Of a DNA stretch of 64,000 nucleotides, positions 21,436 to 32,300 are shown piece after piece. Both the position numbers and the translations under genes were made by a program. The notes under the pieces are model-generated. The model worked only from the letters and a program-made list of their open reading frames with translations, did not search any database and was not told the DNA's origin. Source of the DNA: Blepharisma stoltei (lineage: Eukaryota > Ciliophora > Heterotrichea > Heterotrichida > Blepharismidae); the NCBI GenBank assembly GCA_914767885.1, contig CAJZBQ010000063.1, positions 670,001-734,000 of the forward strand. The letters run 5' to 3'. Within the stretch, counting starts at the first letter, position 1. Every line of letters begins with the position of its first letter.

Positions 21436-24400
21436 ATGTCCGACTCTCCAGATTTAGACTTACAAAATCCACTCCGAAGGTCTTATAAAACACTAGATGA
21501 AGCAGTTGACAAAAAACAAAGGAAAAAAGCATACTCCGATCACTTTACCGCAGTCTATAACATCTTTTTCCAAGCTTTGCCTGACCAATTAAAAGCCTCT
21601 TCCAAAGGGTGTGTTTTTGCCATTTCAGATAACGAAGAAACCCTCATTTCTGGGAACTCCTATGGGAACATCAGCATAATTAACAGAAAATCCAAAGAAA
21701 TTCTATACGAAAAACTTGCATTTTCCAGTAAAGTACTAAAACTATTAGTGGAAAACGGCCATCTTTGTTGCATTGTGGCAGGGTTAAATTCTATTTTCAT
21801 TTTAGACAAAAATACATTAGAAAGTGAGCTGTCCCTTGAAGGCCACTCAGGTCAGGTTACAGACATAATTATCCATCAAAAAAAATTATATTCCACAGGT
21901 GAAGATTTTACATTAAGGGCTTGGGACACCACAAATTGGTCCTCCCTTAAAACTCTTTTCCAAATGGACTGCAAAGGGAATTCTTTAGATATCAGTTCTG
22001 ATGGAAAATTTTTGGCATGTGGAAACAGCTCAAAATCAATAATTCTATATGAATTTGAAAAAAATGAAACTTTTTCTTTACAAAGTGACATTAATCAAGA
22101 AATTTATGCAGTGAAATTTGCTGAAAACTTTAAATATTTAGCAAGTGCTGGAAATGCAGGAAAAATTGAAATCTGGAATACTGGGTTTTGGGATCTGAAA
22201 TTCTATATAGATATAGAATGTATAGGGTCAAGTTTGAAATTTATTCGGAATGACGAGTTTATTATAGCTGGATGCTCAGACGGTTTCGTAAAATGTTGGA
22301 GGCTATTTGATCAAAAATTATTTTCATTAGAAAATCATAAAGGGGCAATAACTTCTTTTTATGTCTCGAAAAGTGAAAAATATATAATTTCTTCAGCTGA
22401 AGATAGGGTATTTTTGACCTCAAAAATCCCTGATCTCCAAGAAGAAGTTCTCCATGGGCATAAAGGAACGATAAATTATGTTTTCTATAGCAAAGAAAAT
22501 GATTTAATTATTTCAGCGCAGAGTAATGGGATTGTCATTTTTTGGAACTCAGTTAAAAAAACAATGGTAAAAGAAGTGGATTACAATTGTAATTTTACCT
22601 TAATAATTATGTGCCCAGATGAGACTTGCTTGGTTTGTGCGACTGATGATTGCCGAGTTTTTATTATTCTGGAATCAAATATATTTTGTATATATTAATG
22701 ATAAATTATTTTTTTAAATATATAAAAATTATTATAGTATATTAATCTTGATTCATATGAGATTGATAATATGACTATTAGAGAAAAATATGAAATTTCA
22801 GCTATGAAAATCACTCCAAATAGCGAAATCTTGATAATAGGAAATGTTTTAGGGCAGCTGAAACTTATTAATTTCAATGATTTATCTGAAATTAGAATCA
22901 TAAAAAAGATGAGTTTAGGAATTACGAGTATTGATAGTGACAATAAATTTTTCTATGCTGGGAGCTTAGATGGGAAAGTTTTAATGGAAAATTTAGAAGA
23001 TGAAAATGATGTTTACGTTTTTCCAGGAAAATCTCAAATCACTTGCTTATCACTTTCTCCATGCCGCAAAAGGCTATATGCAGGCTCAGGCAATAACTTA
23101 AACATTTGGAGTACAAAAACCAAAGAAAAGTTGATGCTTATTGAAATGGGAGCTGAAGTAAAGAATATTTACTTCAAATATCTAGACTATTTTATGACAT
23201 TCAGTAGCGATTCTATGGTAAAAATTTGGAGCCAAAGAGACTATACATTGATTTCCAGCATGCCATTAAACAGTAATACAAAAGGCCTAATTTTATTGCC
23301 AAAAGAAAAATATAGCAGTTGCCCGATAATGGCGCTCAATGCGTCATCATCGGGCAACACCAGACAAAGATCCACACGTGAAATGGGTTCCACGTGTGGA
23401 GCCCTTTTTGGCGAGTGGAAAATGAGGATTATCCACATGCTAAAAAGGGCTCCACACGTGGAATCCATTTCCAGAATGGACCCAGGATCTGGTGTTGCCC
23501 GATGATGGCGCATTGACGCCATAATCGAGCAACTGCTATACATGATCACAACCCAAAACAACCATTTATTGATGCATAATAACCCTTGGTCCTCTAACTC
23601 TATATCAACAATAGGTGATGAAAAACACAAGCCAGAATTTATGAAATACCTCGTCAGCATTACTGAGCAAACCTCGAAAACCCACAAATCGGAAATGGAC
23701 TCCTATTTAATTGCTCCGTATTTTATAAATGCGCTTCATTTTTATGCATATTATAATATGAAAGACCATCTTTTAGAAGCTTTAAATTATGGGTCTCCAT
23801 TATTTATGTCAAAATATGGGTATTCACCATTGACGATTTCATTAGACCTTATGCATGATGATTGCACGATTATTATACTTAATCATATAAAAAAAGCTTT
23901 GAGGGAGAATATTCATACAGGATACCTATTGGAAAATGCGCTATTGGAAATAAATTTGAGAGGGTTCAACAATATTAATAAACTTTATGACTCAATGCTT
24001 ACTGCAAGCAGCTATAAAAATCTGCCGAAGTTTTGTAATGCTTATAGTAAGCTTCCTGCTGTCATTCATTCTAAATATATTGGGTAGAAAAGGTTTTTAA
24101 TTAATGTATTTTTATGAAAATTATATATTCCCTATAAATAATGCTTCATCAGTAAATATTTTTAAAATAATTAATTTAATAAGCTATATATAGAAGTTTC
24201 CCCAAATAAATTCCCAATAAGTTACAAAAATAAAGACATTTCAATTATTTTCCAACAGTCCACTACAAGATTTTCACTAGAAAACGGGTCAGTAGAAAGC
24301 ATGAATTTTATATCAAGTTTAATCAAAAGTCCAAATAACCGAGTTTTTACCTCAGAAGTAGTGAAGTATATTTTACACGAAAAATGAAGAGTTGTCAGAT

Positions 24401-25584
24401 GGAGCCTATATCTTCATGCTTTGATTTATATCCACTATTTAGCACTTTTAAGCACTTATGCGGTTGGTTTTCAAAATGATGTATTTTTCGCCTCACTAAT
24501 TCTAACAGCAAACTTCATTTTGATTTTGCCTGAAATTTATATAATTTTACTATAAATAAATTAATTATTTATAGTAAAACATTTTATGATGTCATTTTAT
24601 AGGCTGTGGAATATATAAAATTCTTACTACAGGGATTAGCTATTGGCTTTCAGTTATGAATAATGTTGATGTGTGGAGGTTTATAATGTGCACTTTGTAC
24701 TGCTCATTTGTGTTTAAAGATATTCATGAAGAATATAAACGAAGCTGGCTGATCTTTTTAGTTTTATTTTCCTGGATAAGAGGGATAGGATTATTTGCGT
24801 TATTCGAACAAACAAGATTTTTGGTTAATATGATTAAGACCGTTATTATAGAAATGCTAGCGTTTTTCGTGGTTTTGGCATACTCGACGCTTGCTTTTGC
24901 GTTTTTTGAGCATGCGATAGAAGACTCAGACACTTCTGATGAATTTTTTGATTATTTATTGGCTTCTTATATGTTTACGCTAGGTGATTTTGGAGATGGG
25001 GATTACTCTGATACAGAATGGATCATTGTTATTCTAGTTTCAATTCTCAACTCTATGATTTTGCTTATAATTTTTATATTAAATTTACACTATAAATAAG
25101 CAGCCTAATATAAATTTATATATATAAAATAGTCCAAAAATTTTTTAATGATGCCAAAAATCAGGTAATAAATTATAATTTCTTAATCTCAATTATTTTC
25201 AACACCTTTGGGAAAGTCCAAGAAGAAAAAGACGCAGTTAGCCAACGAGAGCTCGCTAAAATTATCCTAGAAGGTGAATCCATACAATTTTGGAAGCGAA
25301 AAAGTAAGCCAAAATATCTACAAGTCTGCAAGTCAAATTTTGGAGATATTGATGGAGAATCAGATAAATTAAAAAAATATAGAAAAGAAATAATAGACGC
25401 AGTAAAAGAGACTAGTGAAGAAATAAAAAACTCAAAAGGAGAAATTATTGAATATGTAGAAAGGAGCAAAATTAATAGTGAAAATGATCTGCAAAAGAAT
25501 TTTGAAATGTTGGAAAAAAGACTGATGGAAAATATGGAGAAAAAATTCGGGGAAATAATGGAAAGGATTGAGAAAAAAGGGTAA
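21436..25584 (+). CDS. WD40-repeat / TRP-like cation channel fusion, 1210 aa after five IESs
   Basis: Exons 21436-22694, 22740-23312, 23541-24077, 24189-24552, 24602-25092 and 25176-25584 total 1211 codons. Residues about 50-620 are two WD40 propellers (GHSGQVTDIIIHQKKLYSTG, FTLRAWDTT, KIEIWNTG, HKGTINYVFYS). Residues about 640-790 form helical pairs resembling ankyrin-like repeats (GYSPLTISLDLMHDD). From about 830 come six hydrophobic segments, an acidic pore-loop region (ASYMFTLGDFGDGDYSDTEW) and the post-pore helix NFLISIIFNTFGKVQEEKD, a TRP/polycystin-like signature. A C-terminal coiled coil (about 1130-1210) could tetramerise it. Probably a membrane cation channel regulated through its cytosolic propellers. 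UGA=Trp in HEKWRVVRW. Ion selectivity is unknown. Confidence 0.85.
22695..22739. other. IES 1 of the WD40-channel gene (45 bp)
   Basis: TA-bounded, in-frame TAA inside. Removal gives FCIYINLDSYE. Confidence 0.75.
23313..23540. other. IES 2 of the WD40-channel gene, long hairpin (228 bp)
   Basis: Almost fully palindromic: outer arms TATAGCAGTTGCCCGATAAT mirrored at 23513-23540, inner arms with CCACACGTG and GGGCTCCACACGTGGAA. TA at both ends; removal gives KEKYMITTQN. A 19-base GC-rich arm makes it unlike the short AT-rich IESs. Confidence 0.85.
24078..24188. other. IES 3 of the WD40-channel gene (111 bp)
   Basis: TA-bounded, AT-rich, with stops. Removal gives IHSKYIEVSPNK. Confidence 0.75.
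24553..24601. other. IES 4 of the WD40-channel gene (about 49 bp)
   Basis: It starts in a small palindrome (TTTTACTATAAATAAATTAA and mirror). The TA in TTA or CTA may be used at the left; both keep frame. Confidence 0.65.
25093..25175. other. IES 5 of the WD40-channel gene (83 bp)
   Basis: TA-bounded; it separates the last membrane segment from the TRP-type helix. Removal gives ILNLHYNFLISII in frame. Confidence 0.75.
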
Positions 25585-25649
25585 TTAATAAAAACACATT
25601 TTTAATTAAAAATTCTAAAATCTATCATATTTTAGTTTAGAAATTTCAA

Positions 25650-26658
25650 ATGATAAGAGGATATTTTCCTATATCTGACCACATAAGCAACGCTAACCCT
25701 AGCTATATATTTGAATCGCTTATAGGAGAAGGCAGCTTTGGCTGCGTTTACAAAGCATATGACCCTACAAACAATCTAAGTGTTGCAATCAAACGGTCCT
25801 TAAAATCAGGCTGTATGGTTTCTAGAGAGTTTTCAATATTAAAAGAGACTGTAAACTGTCCAAATTGTGTATCCTTTATTGCTTTAAATTTAAAAAAAAA
25901 TCATTAGAAAAATCCATTTGCTATAACTAAATAAAAAAATCATAAAACTCCTCGATATTTTTTATTCGGTCACAGACGATAATAAATTTATCCAACACCT
26001 CGTTTTCGAGTGTATGCCTAAAAACCTTGCACAATTTTTAGCAGAAAGATGGAGCCTTGACCCTTTAAACGACTTTGAAATCACTTCAATAATGAGGCAG
26101 CTTTTAAAAGGCTTAGAATATCTTCACAGTAAAAATATAATGCACAGGGACATAAAACCTCAAAATATTCTTATTGACGATAATGACGAATTTTACAAGG
26201 TAAAATTATGTGACTTTGGAAGCGCAAAATTTGTGACTGGGAAAAACATGCCTTATGTAGTCAGCAGATATTATAGAGCCCCTGAGCTAATTCTTTTGAA
26301 TACAGATTATGGCACTGAGATTGATATTTGGGCTGCTGGCTGCGTTTTTATTGAATTATTCACAGGCTGCCCGATTTTTCGAGGGGATACTGAAGCTGAC
26401 CAATTTATAAAAATTGCAAATATTATTGGCCCTCCTACAGCGACTGACATGAAAAATCTTACAAAAAGTGTCCAGCTCAACACAAAAATGATACAAAGAA
26501 TAATCAAAATAGGGAGAAAAATCCAATGAGTCCATTTATTTAAAAGAAGCCCAAAAGCTGAAGAAGCTTTTGATTTAGCTCAAAAAATGGTATGCTGGGA
26601 CCCTACAAAGCGATTTACAGCTACACAGTGTTTAGAACATCCTTTTTTCTTAATTTAA
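25650..26658 (+). CDS. GSK3-like (CMGC) serine/threonine protein kinase, 311 aa
   Basis: Exons 25650-25871 and 25945-26658, joined as PNCVKLLDIFYS, the usual GSK3/CMGC spacing. Glycine loop IGEGSFGCVYKA, VAIK lysine, catalytic HRDIKPQN, DFGSAK, and activation segment YVVSRYYRAPELIL with the GSK3-type SRYYRAPE. The C-lobe ends KRFTATQCLEHPFF. UGA=Trp once (KIQWVHLF). Complete kinase core with almost no extensions. It ends 16 bp from the convergent gene at 26675. Shaggy/GSK3 subfamily by activation segment; CDK-like is less likely. Confidence 0.92.
25872..25944. other. IES in kinase gene (73 bp)
   Basis: TA at 25870-25871 and 25943-25944; contains in-frame stops. Removal restores the kinase N-lobe. 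Confidence 0.85.
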
Positions 26659-26674
26659 GGTAAAATATTAACAA

Positions 26675-27958
26675 CTAATTAGGTGTTTTTGATATTTTAT
26701 GATTTGTAGAAGGCCTCGTGTTGTCTTTGCTAATTTCTCTGCTGTTTAAAGCTTTTTGGAATAAACCTCAAGGTTTGCTATAAAATTTAAATTGTAGTGG
26801 CATGTCTATTAAATTATTTTTTCTGTTCCCTGCCTTTTTTTCAGCTGATTTTACACGCTTAATTTTTTTTTCTATATCTTGAACTTCATGTAGTATATTC
26901 CGAGGCGAAAATGTCGAAAAATTTTTTTTTATTATTTTTGAGCTGAATTTTTTTTCATTTTCGTCTGAGTTGTTGGATTTATTGATTTTTTCTAAAATTG
27001 GGGCTGGCAAAATATTTCTCATTCTTTTCATGGCAACTTCTTGTTCAGTAAGCCTTGCATTTAGTTTTTCTTGGGATTTTTGGATTTCTATTATTTTATA
27101 GATGCCTGGGGATTCAATTTCTGCGTCTTCTATAGGAAACAGCCTTGTGTTTTTTTCTTTTACTATGGTCGGAATTCTGGAAACTCTGCGGATTTGATAG
27201 TTTTCGTCTGATTTTATTGGCTCGATGTTATTTTCTTGGATTTTTGATAATAATTGTTCAAGTTCTTCTAGCTCGTTTACACGTCTTGCATTTAAAAGCA
27301 AAATTAAAGGAGAAATAACAGAGCATAGCCTCATTAATTGATGCTGATAAAGCATATGGCTAGTAGAAACTAGCTCATCGACTTCTAAAAATGCATGTAA
27401 TGGCCCTTTCTCAGGCTGATTTTGTTTATCATTTAAATAATTTTCAAGGATTTTTGAGTTCGTAAAATACAAAATCATTGGCTGGTCTTTTAATAAATTT
27501 GCAAATAATATGCCATCTTCACTGTTTTTAAAGACTTTTATATATGAAGAAATTATTTCGGTTTTTTTCAGAGAAAGATAAGGGAGGACATTTTTTTTGA
27601 AATTTTCTATAGAAAAGCTTTCTTGGATTTGGTCGAAAAAATCAGTTCTGTATATTTTAGGTAAAACTGGGGTTTTTGTATGTGTGGATTCTCGCTTCTT
27701 TAAAAAGCCTTTTTGGAGCTCTTCTATTATAGATAAAGCGTCTGTGTATTCGCTTTCTCTATCAAGCCCTGATCTTGGGCATTTTTCTATTAGAATTTTC
27801 AATGAGTTTATTGAGATAATAGCAAGATTCATAATAGTCAAATATATTTTTAGTATCAGCTGCTCAGACTCTTCTGTATGGTCTAGCTTTGACGTCAAAT
27901 TGTCTTCTAATGAAATTTTTACATGGTTAAAAGTATAAGGCAAATTTTTCTCAGTCAT
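26675..27958 (-). CDS. Unrecognised helical/coiled-coil protein, 427 aa
   Basis: A single frame when UGA near the end is read as Trp (YSKPWGLFQKA), which extends the protein 31 residues to a TAG. Mostly alpha-helical; coiled coil near residues 280-310 (EIQKSQEKLNARLTEQEVAM) and a basic tail (KKIKRVKSAEKKAGNRKNN). No IES. No family recognised; neighbours on this strand are cilium/centriole-type proteins. Confidence 0.75.
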
Positions 27959-28024
27959 CCCAAAATCGTCATTATTTATGCAATTTTATAATAAATATCA
28001 TATTAAAATAAATTAATTTTCTAA

Positions 28025-29242
28025 TTAAATATTGACCATAAATCTATATATTTTCAAAATTTGTAACTCCTTATCCAGCTCCTCATATCTTTTCTGCAAT
28101 GCTAAAAAATCCAGCGTCAGCTGCTGAAATCTCAAGCTTAGCGATGTCTCTTGGTATATTAAAAATTTATACATATCAATAATCCCATTCAGTGCCTCTT
28201 CATCAAGTGTGTCATAACAGTCTCTATCATATCTTTCTAATACTTCGTTTATTATACCCATTTGTTCTTGAAAACACTGATAAGCGTTTTCTATTCTCTC
28301 TTTTTCCTTTGATTCTTTTTCATGCCTTTTTAATTGTTTTTCAAGCTTGTCAATCATTGTCGTGATTTCGCGTCTTCTTTCGGCTTGTTTTATAGCATTA
28401 GTACTGATACTTCCTACGATCGTGTCGATGTCTTCTTGGATGTGGTCATAACGCTTACGCTGCTCTGTGTAGACTTGGATGTATTCTTCTTGACGCCGAG
28501 TCATTTCTTGCTTAAATAAAAGCGCTTCATTTTGGCCTAAAATGAGGTTGTTGATAGCGTTTTGTTTAGAAATCATTGAGGCTTCATGACTTTTGGTTAC
28601 TCGTCTATGCATTTCACTGAGCTGCTGAATCCGCTCTTTTCATATTAAATTCCCTGCTTTTTCTTTGGAAAGGACGCTTTCGATTTTTAATTTTTCTTGT
28701 TCATTTTCTTCAATTTTTATCATATATCTGTCAATTTTTTCTATACCAATTTCATATTTTATTTCAAAAAAATCTCGAAAATTTTCTTATATTTTGAAAA
28801 AAATATTTATTTTTTCCTTTAATTATTCGGCTATTTTGTATAAAAAATATAAAATATCTTCTCGTGACGGCGCAAAGGCACTTGACGCCACTGAGCCTCT
28901 TTCTGTAAAATATCCACTGCCACTAATAGCTTTAAACGTAGAAACATCACTGATGAAGGGATCATATAGCCTAGCCTCCATCACAAGTTTTTTCAAATTT
29001 CTTCTCTTTTCTTTATTTATTGATAGCAGCTTGTCAAGCTCCCTTTTAAGCTTGGCTTGCTCTTTATTTGAATATAATGAACGGTGTCTTTTTGCTTCTT
29101 TTACATGATGGTCATATTCAATATCAAGGACTTCTTTGATTTCTCTGCGGAGTTCGCGGGTACGATCAGTTAGTTGGCCTTCAATATTGAAGGCGTTTTT
29201 TGAGGTAACTTGAAAGTTTGGTAGTGAGGATTGTGTGTGCAT
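28025..29242 (-). CDS. Coiled-coil protein, 374 aa
   Basis: Exons 28848-29242 and 28025-28754, joined as REDILYEIGIEKID. UGA=Trp at GNLIWKERIQ. Residues about 25-85 and 135-370 are long heptad-like helices (RRREITTMIDKLEKQLKRHE, SLSLRFQQLTLDFLALQKRY). It resembles axonemal docking/linker coiled-coil proteins in character, but no specific family can be claimed. Confidence 0.75.
28755..28847. other. IES in coiled-coil gene (93 bp)
   Basis: TA-bounded, AT-rich; unremoved frame stops at TAA. Removal restores one continuous frame. Confidence 0.75.
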
Positions 29243-29398
29243 TGATTATTAGAAAATAATTTTAAGCTCAATTTAAAGAAAAACTGATTTGGTATATGGT
29301 TATAAATATATATAAATTTAGGCTTTTATTTTATAGGAAATAGATTTTTATATATTTGTGTATAAAAAATAATAAGACTGATTTTTAAATTAAAGGAA

Positions 29399-32300
29399 TT
29401 ATTTTTTAAGGCTGCTCGGCGAGTTTTTCTTTTGGAAAAGAGATGTGCTTATAGGTCTTTTTGCTTCAAGTACCCCTTCTTCTGCAATTTTGGGCAAAAT
29501 CCCTACACTTCTTTCATAAGACAGTCCTAGATTGTCTGTATTTTCAATTTTTGGAATAAGCTGTACAGTAGCTCTTATATCGTCATATGATTCTTCATCA
29601 ATTATTTTGACAGCTTCTGGCTTCGTTTGTGGAGGTGGAGGTAGCTCTAATGGTGTTTTATCTCCGAAAAATTTCCATATAAAAATCCCATCTGGTCCTT
29701 GTGAGCTAGAAATCAAGTAGTTTCTATCAATACTCCAGCCAATATTTGATATATTAAAAGAATGCCCTATAAAAGCTTGACCTGATATAGAATTTGGCTT
29801 ACTCTCCTCATCTTTGATCAACCGATTGCCATCATTCAAAAAGATGATAAATTTTATTAGCTTGAAAATATTGGATTAAAACATTTCCTCATTAAAATAT
29901 TTATGCACTAGCCATAATGGAGTATGCAATATATAAGCAAATATACTATAAATTCATTAGAATTATTTAAAAGTGATTATAAAATCTATAAGTTCATTAC
30001 TATGAAATATAGGTAGATAGACTGGAAACGGGTAGGGGGCTGATTCATTTTGATCATATGAAAATCGTTCATTCAAGGATGGAGTCAAATACCCAATTTT
30101 TAGAAATTTTTTAAAGAATTGTTCTCTATAAAGACATGGAAGTTAGATGAATAATCCCAAATTTTCAAAATTCTGTCAGTTCCGCCGGTTACTAAATACT
30201 TGCTGTTATTTGAGATAGAAAACGATAAAATCTCTGAGTTAGGGTGCAGTCCTTGGAGCTCTTTTATAGGAATTGCCTCAAAACCGTTAAGTCCATAATA
30301 TCTGACCCTGAATTCCTGGGCTGAGTTTATAGCAATTATATCTTGGCCATTAGGTGAAAATACGATTTTATGGATAATGGCGCCAAGGGTATTTATTCTG
30401 AATTTTTGAGAAAAAGTTGAGCATTCCCAAATAAAAATGGTCGAGCCTTGCGTCCCTAAGACAGCGAAGTGCTTTGAATCGTGCGAAAAACACACATCAA
30501 CATGGTCTCCTGGGATTTCAGGGAAAATTGATTTTACAGGCTGATATTTACGGCGGACGTCATATAAGCACACCATAGCGTCTTCGCTTGCCGAGAGAAG
30601 TAAATTTCCATCCCCAGAATGAACAACTTTTATACATTTGCAGTCGTGCTGAAGAAATTCATCCCTTTCTCTTGTTGATTCTACCTCAAAAATCCTAACC
30701 ATCCACTTTGTATGCTAAAAAATTTTTTAAAAAAAATTTCTTATATTTTCTCAAAGAATATTTATTAAAAAATAACCCACTTTCAAATCCACATGCAAAA
30801 AAATTTTCTTCTGGATGATAAGAAACACTCATCGGGACGTCTCCAGAAGATGTGAACTCATACTGCTCCTCAAAGGTTTCCAAGCTCCACACTCTAATTG
30901 TACAGTCAATGCTAGCTGTCACCAAAGTCCCATTACTAGGATGGATATCAAAATTGACTATCTGCGAAGTGTGGCCCCAAATTAGCGTTTTTATCATATT
31001 ATTGGACATATCAAGAACTCTTAGGGTGCTATTAGCAGTTCCACAAGCAATTTGTAAATTATCAGCGCTTATATCGACACCCATAATAGTTGACTCATTG
31101 TTTACTTCAAAAGAATATTCAGAAAAGTCTAAAGGCCAGACACGTAAATAGCAGTCTTGGCTGCCTATACAGCAAAATTGTTCGCCAACTGTAATACTTT
31201 GGATTCCTGAGGCATGAAGTTGTAAGATCCCTTCAAGTTCTAACCTTCCCTATTTATATTAGGGGAAAGGGTATTAAATTCTAAAAAAATAATTTTAGAA
31301 AAATTAGTACTTTTTTTACCTATAAAATTTACCGCCAAAAAAAAGGAAATTCTACAAATATTTTGTTCTAATTTAAATGAGGAGGATTAAAGTAAAATAG
31401 TTAACTTGGAATAAAAGACCTTGGCTTGAGCCTACAAAAACACGCTTAGAATGCTCGGCGTCAGCTGGGCTGAAAATTTCAAATGATAAATCTAAAAATT
31501 CAGCACCTCGGGCATGCTGTTTTAGCACCACTATAGTCCCTGTTAAATGGTCTTTATTGATTTTCCACTGACGAATATTTTCTTTTCCACAGGACATTAA
31601 AAGTGTAGAGTCTATAGGAGAAAATTTAATGGTATTTATACCTTTTATATACAAATATGCAAGGCAAAAAAGAAGAGACTAGTTATAGTCTATATTATTA
31701 AAGGGGAGGCGAGGGTTAGCTGCCAACAAAACTAACCCTAGAAAAAAAAAGGAATAGCTGCAAATTTGCAAAAATTAAGCGGGCTAGCTGCCAAAATAAT
31801 GTAAAATTTTACAATTGCCAGTAAAAATAAAAGGTTTGGCTGCTGCCGCTTTAATTTTTCACATAAAAAATTAAAGTTGGCTAACCCATATCAGCAACTT
31901 ATATATAAAATATATTGAGCTATCGAAAATTTTTATATCAAAAATTAAAGCTGATTGTAAAAATTTTTATATTTATTTTAACAACTAACCCGCTTAATTT
32001 TTGCAAATTTGCATCTATCCTTTTTTTTCTAGGGATAGCTGCCTGTTGTCAGCTAACCGCGCGACCCATTATTAAGCTTAGATTTATATGAAAATTTGAC
32101 ACATGCTTTGCTTTCATTTTGACTTCTTGATTTATAGCCTGTTTTCCTTTTATTTCTTGGTTTATATTCGAAATATCATAAACTGTAACAATATCTCTCT
32201 TTAAATTATCCACGCTCGCAATTACTAAATTGTTGCTATCAAAACTTATATCAACTGCAGTCACTGAAAGGGTTTTTTGCAAGGCAATTTGTGTAGGTGC

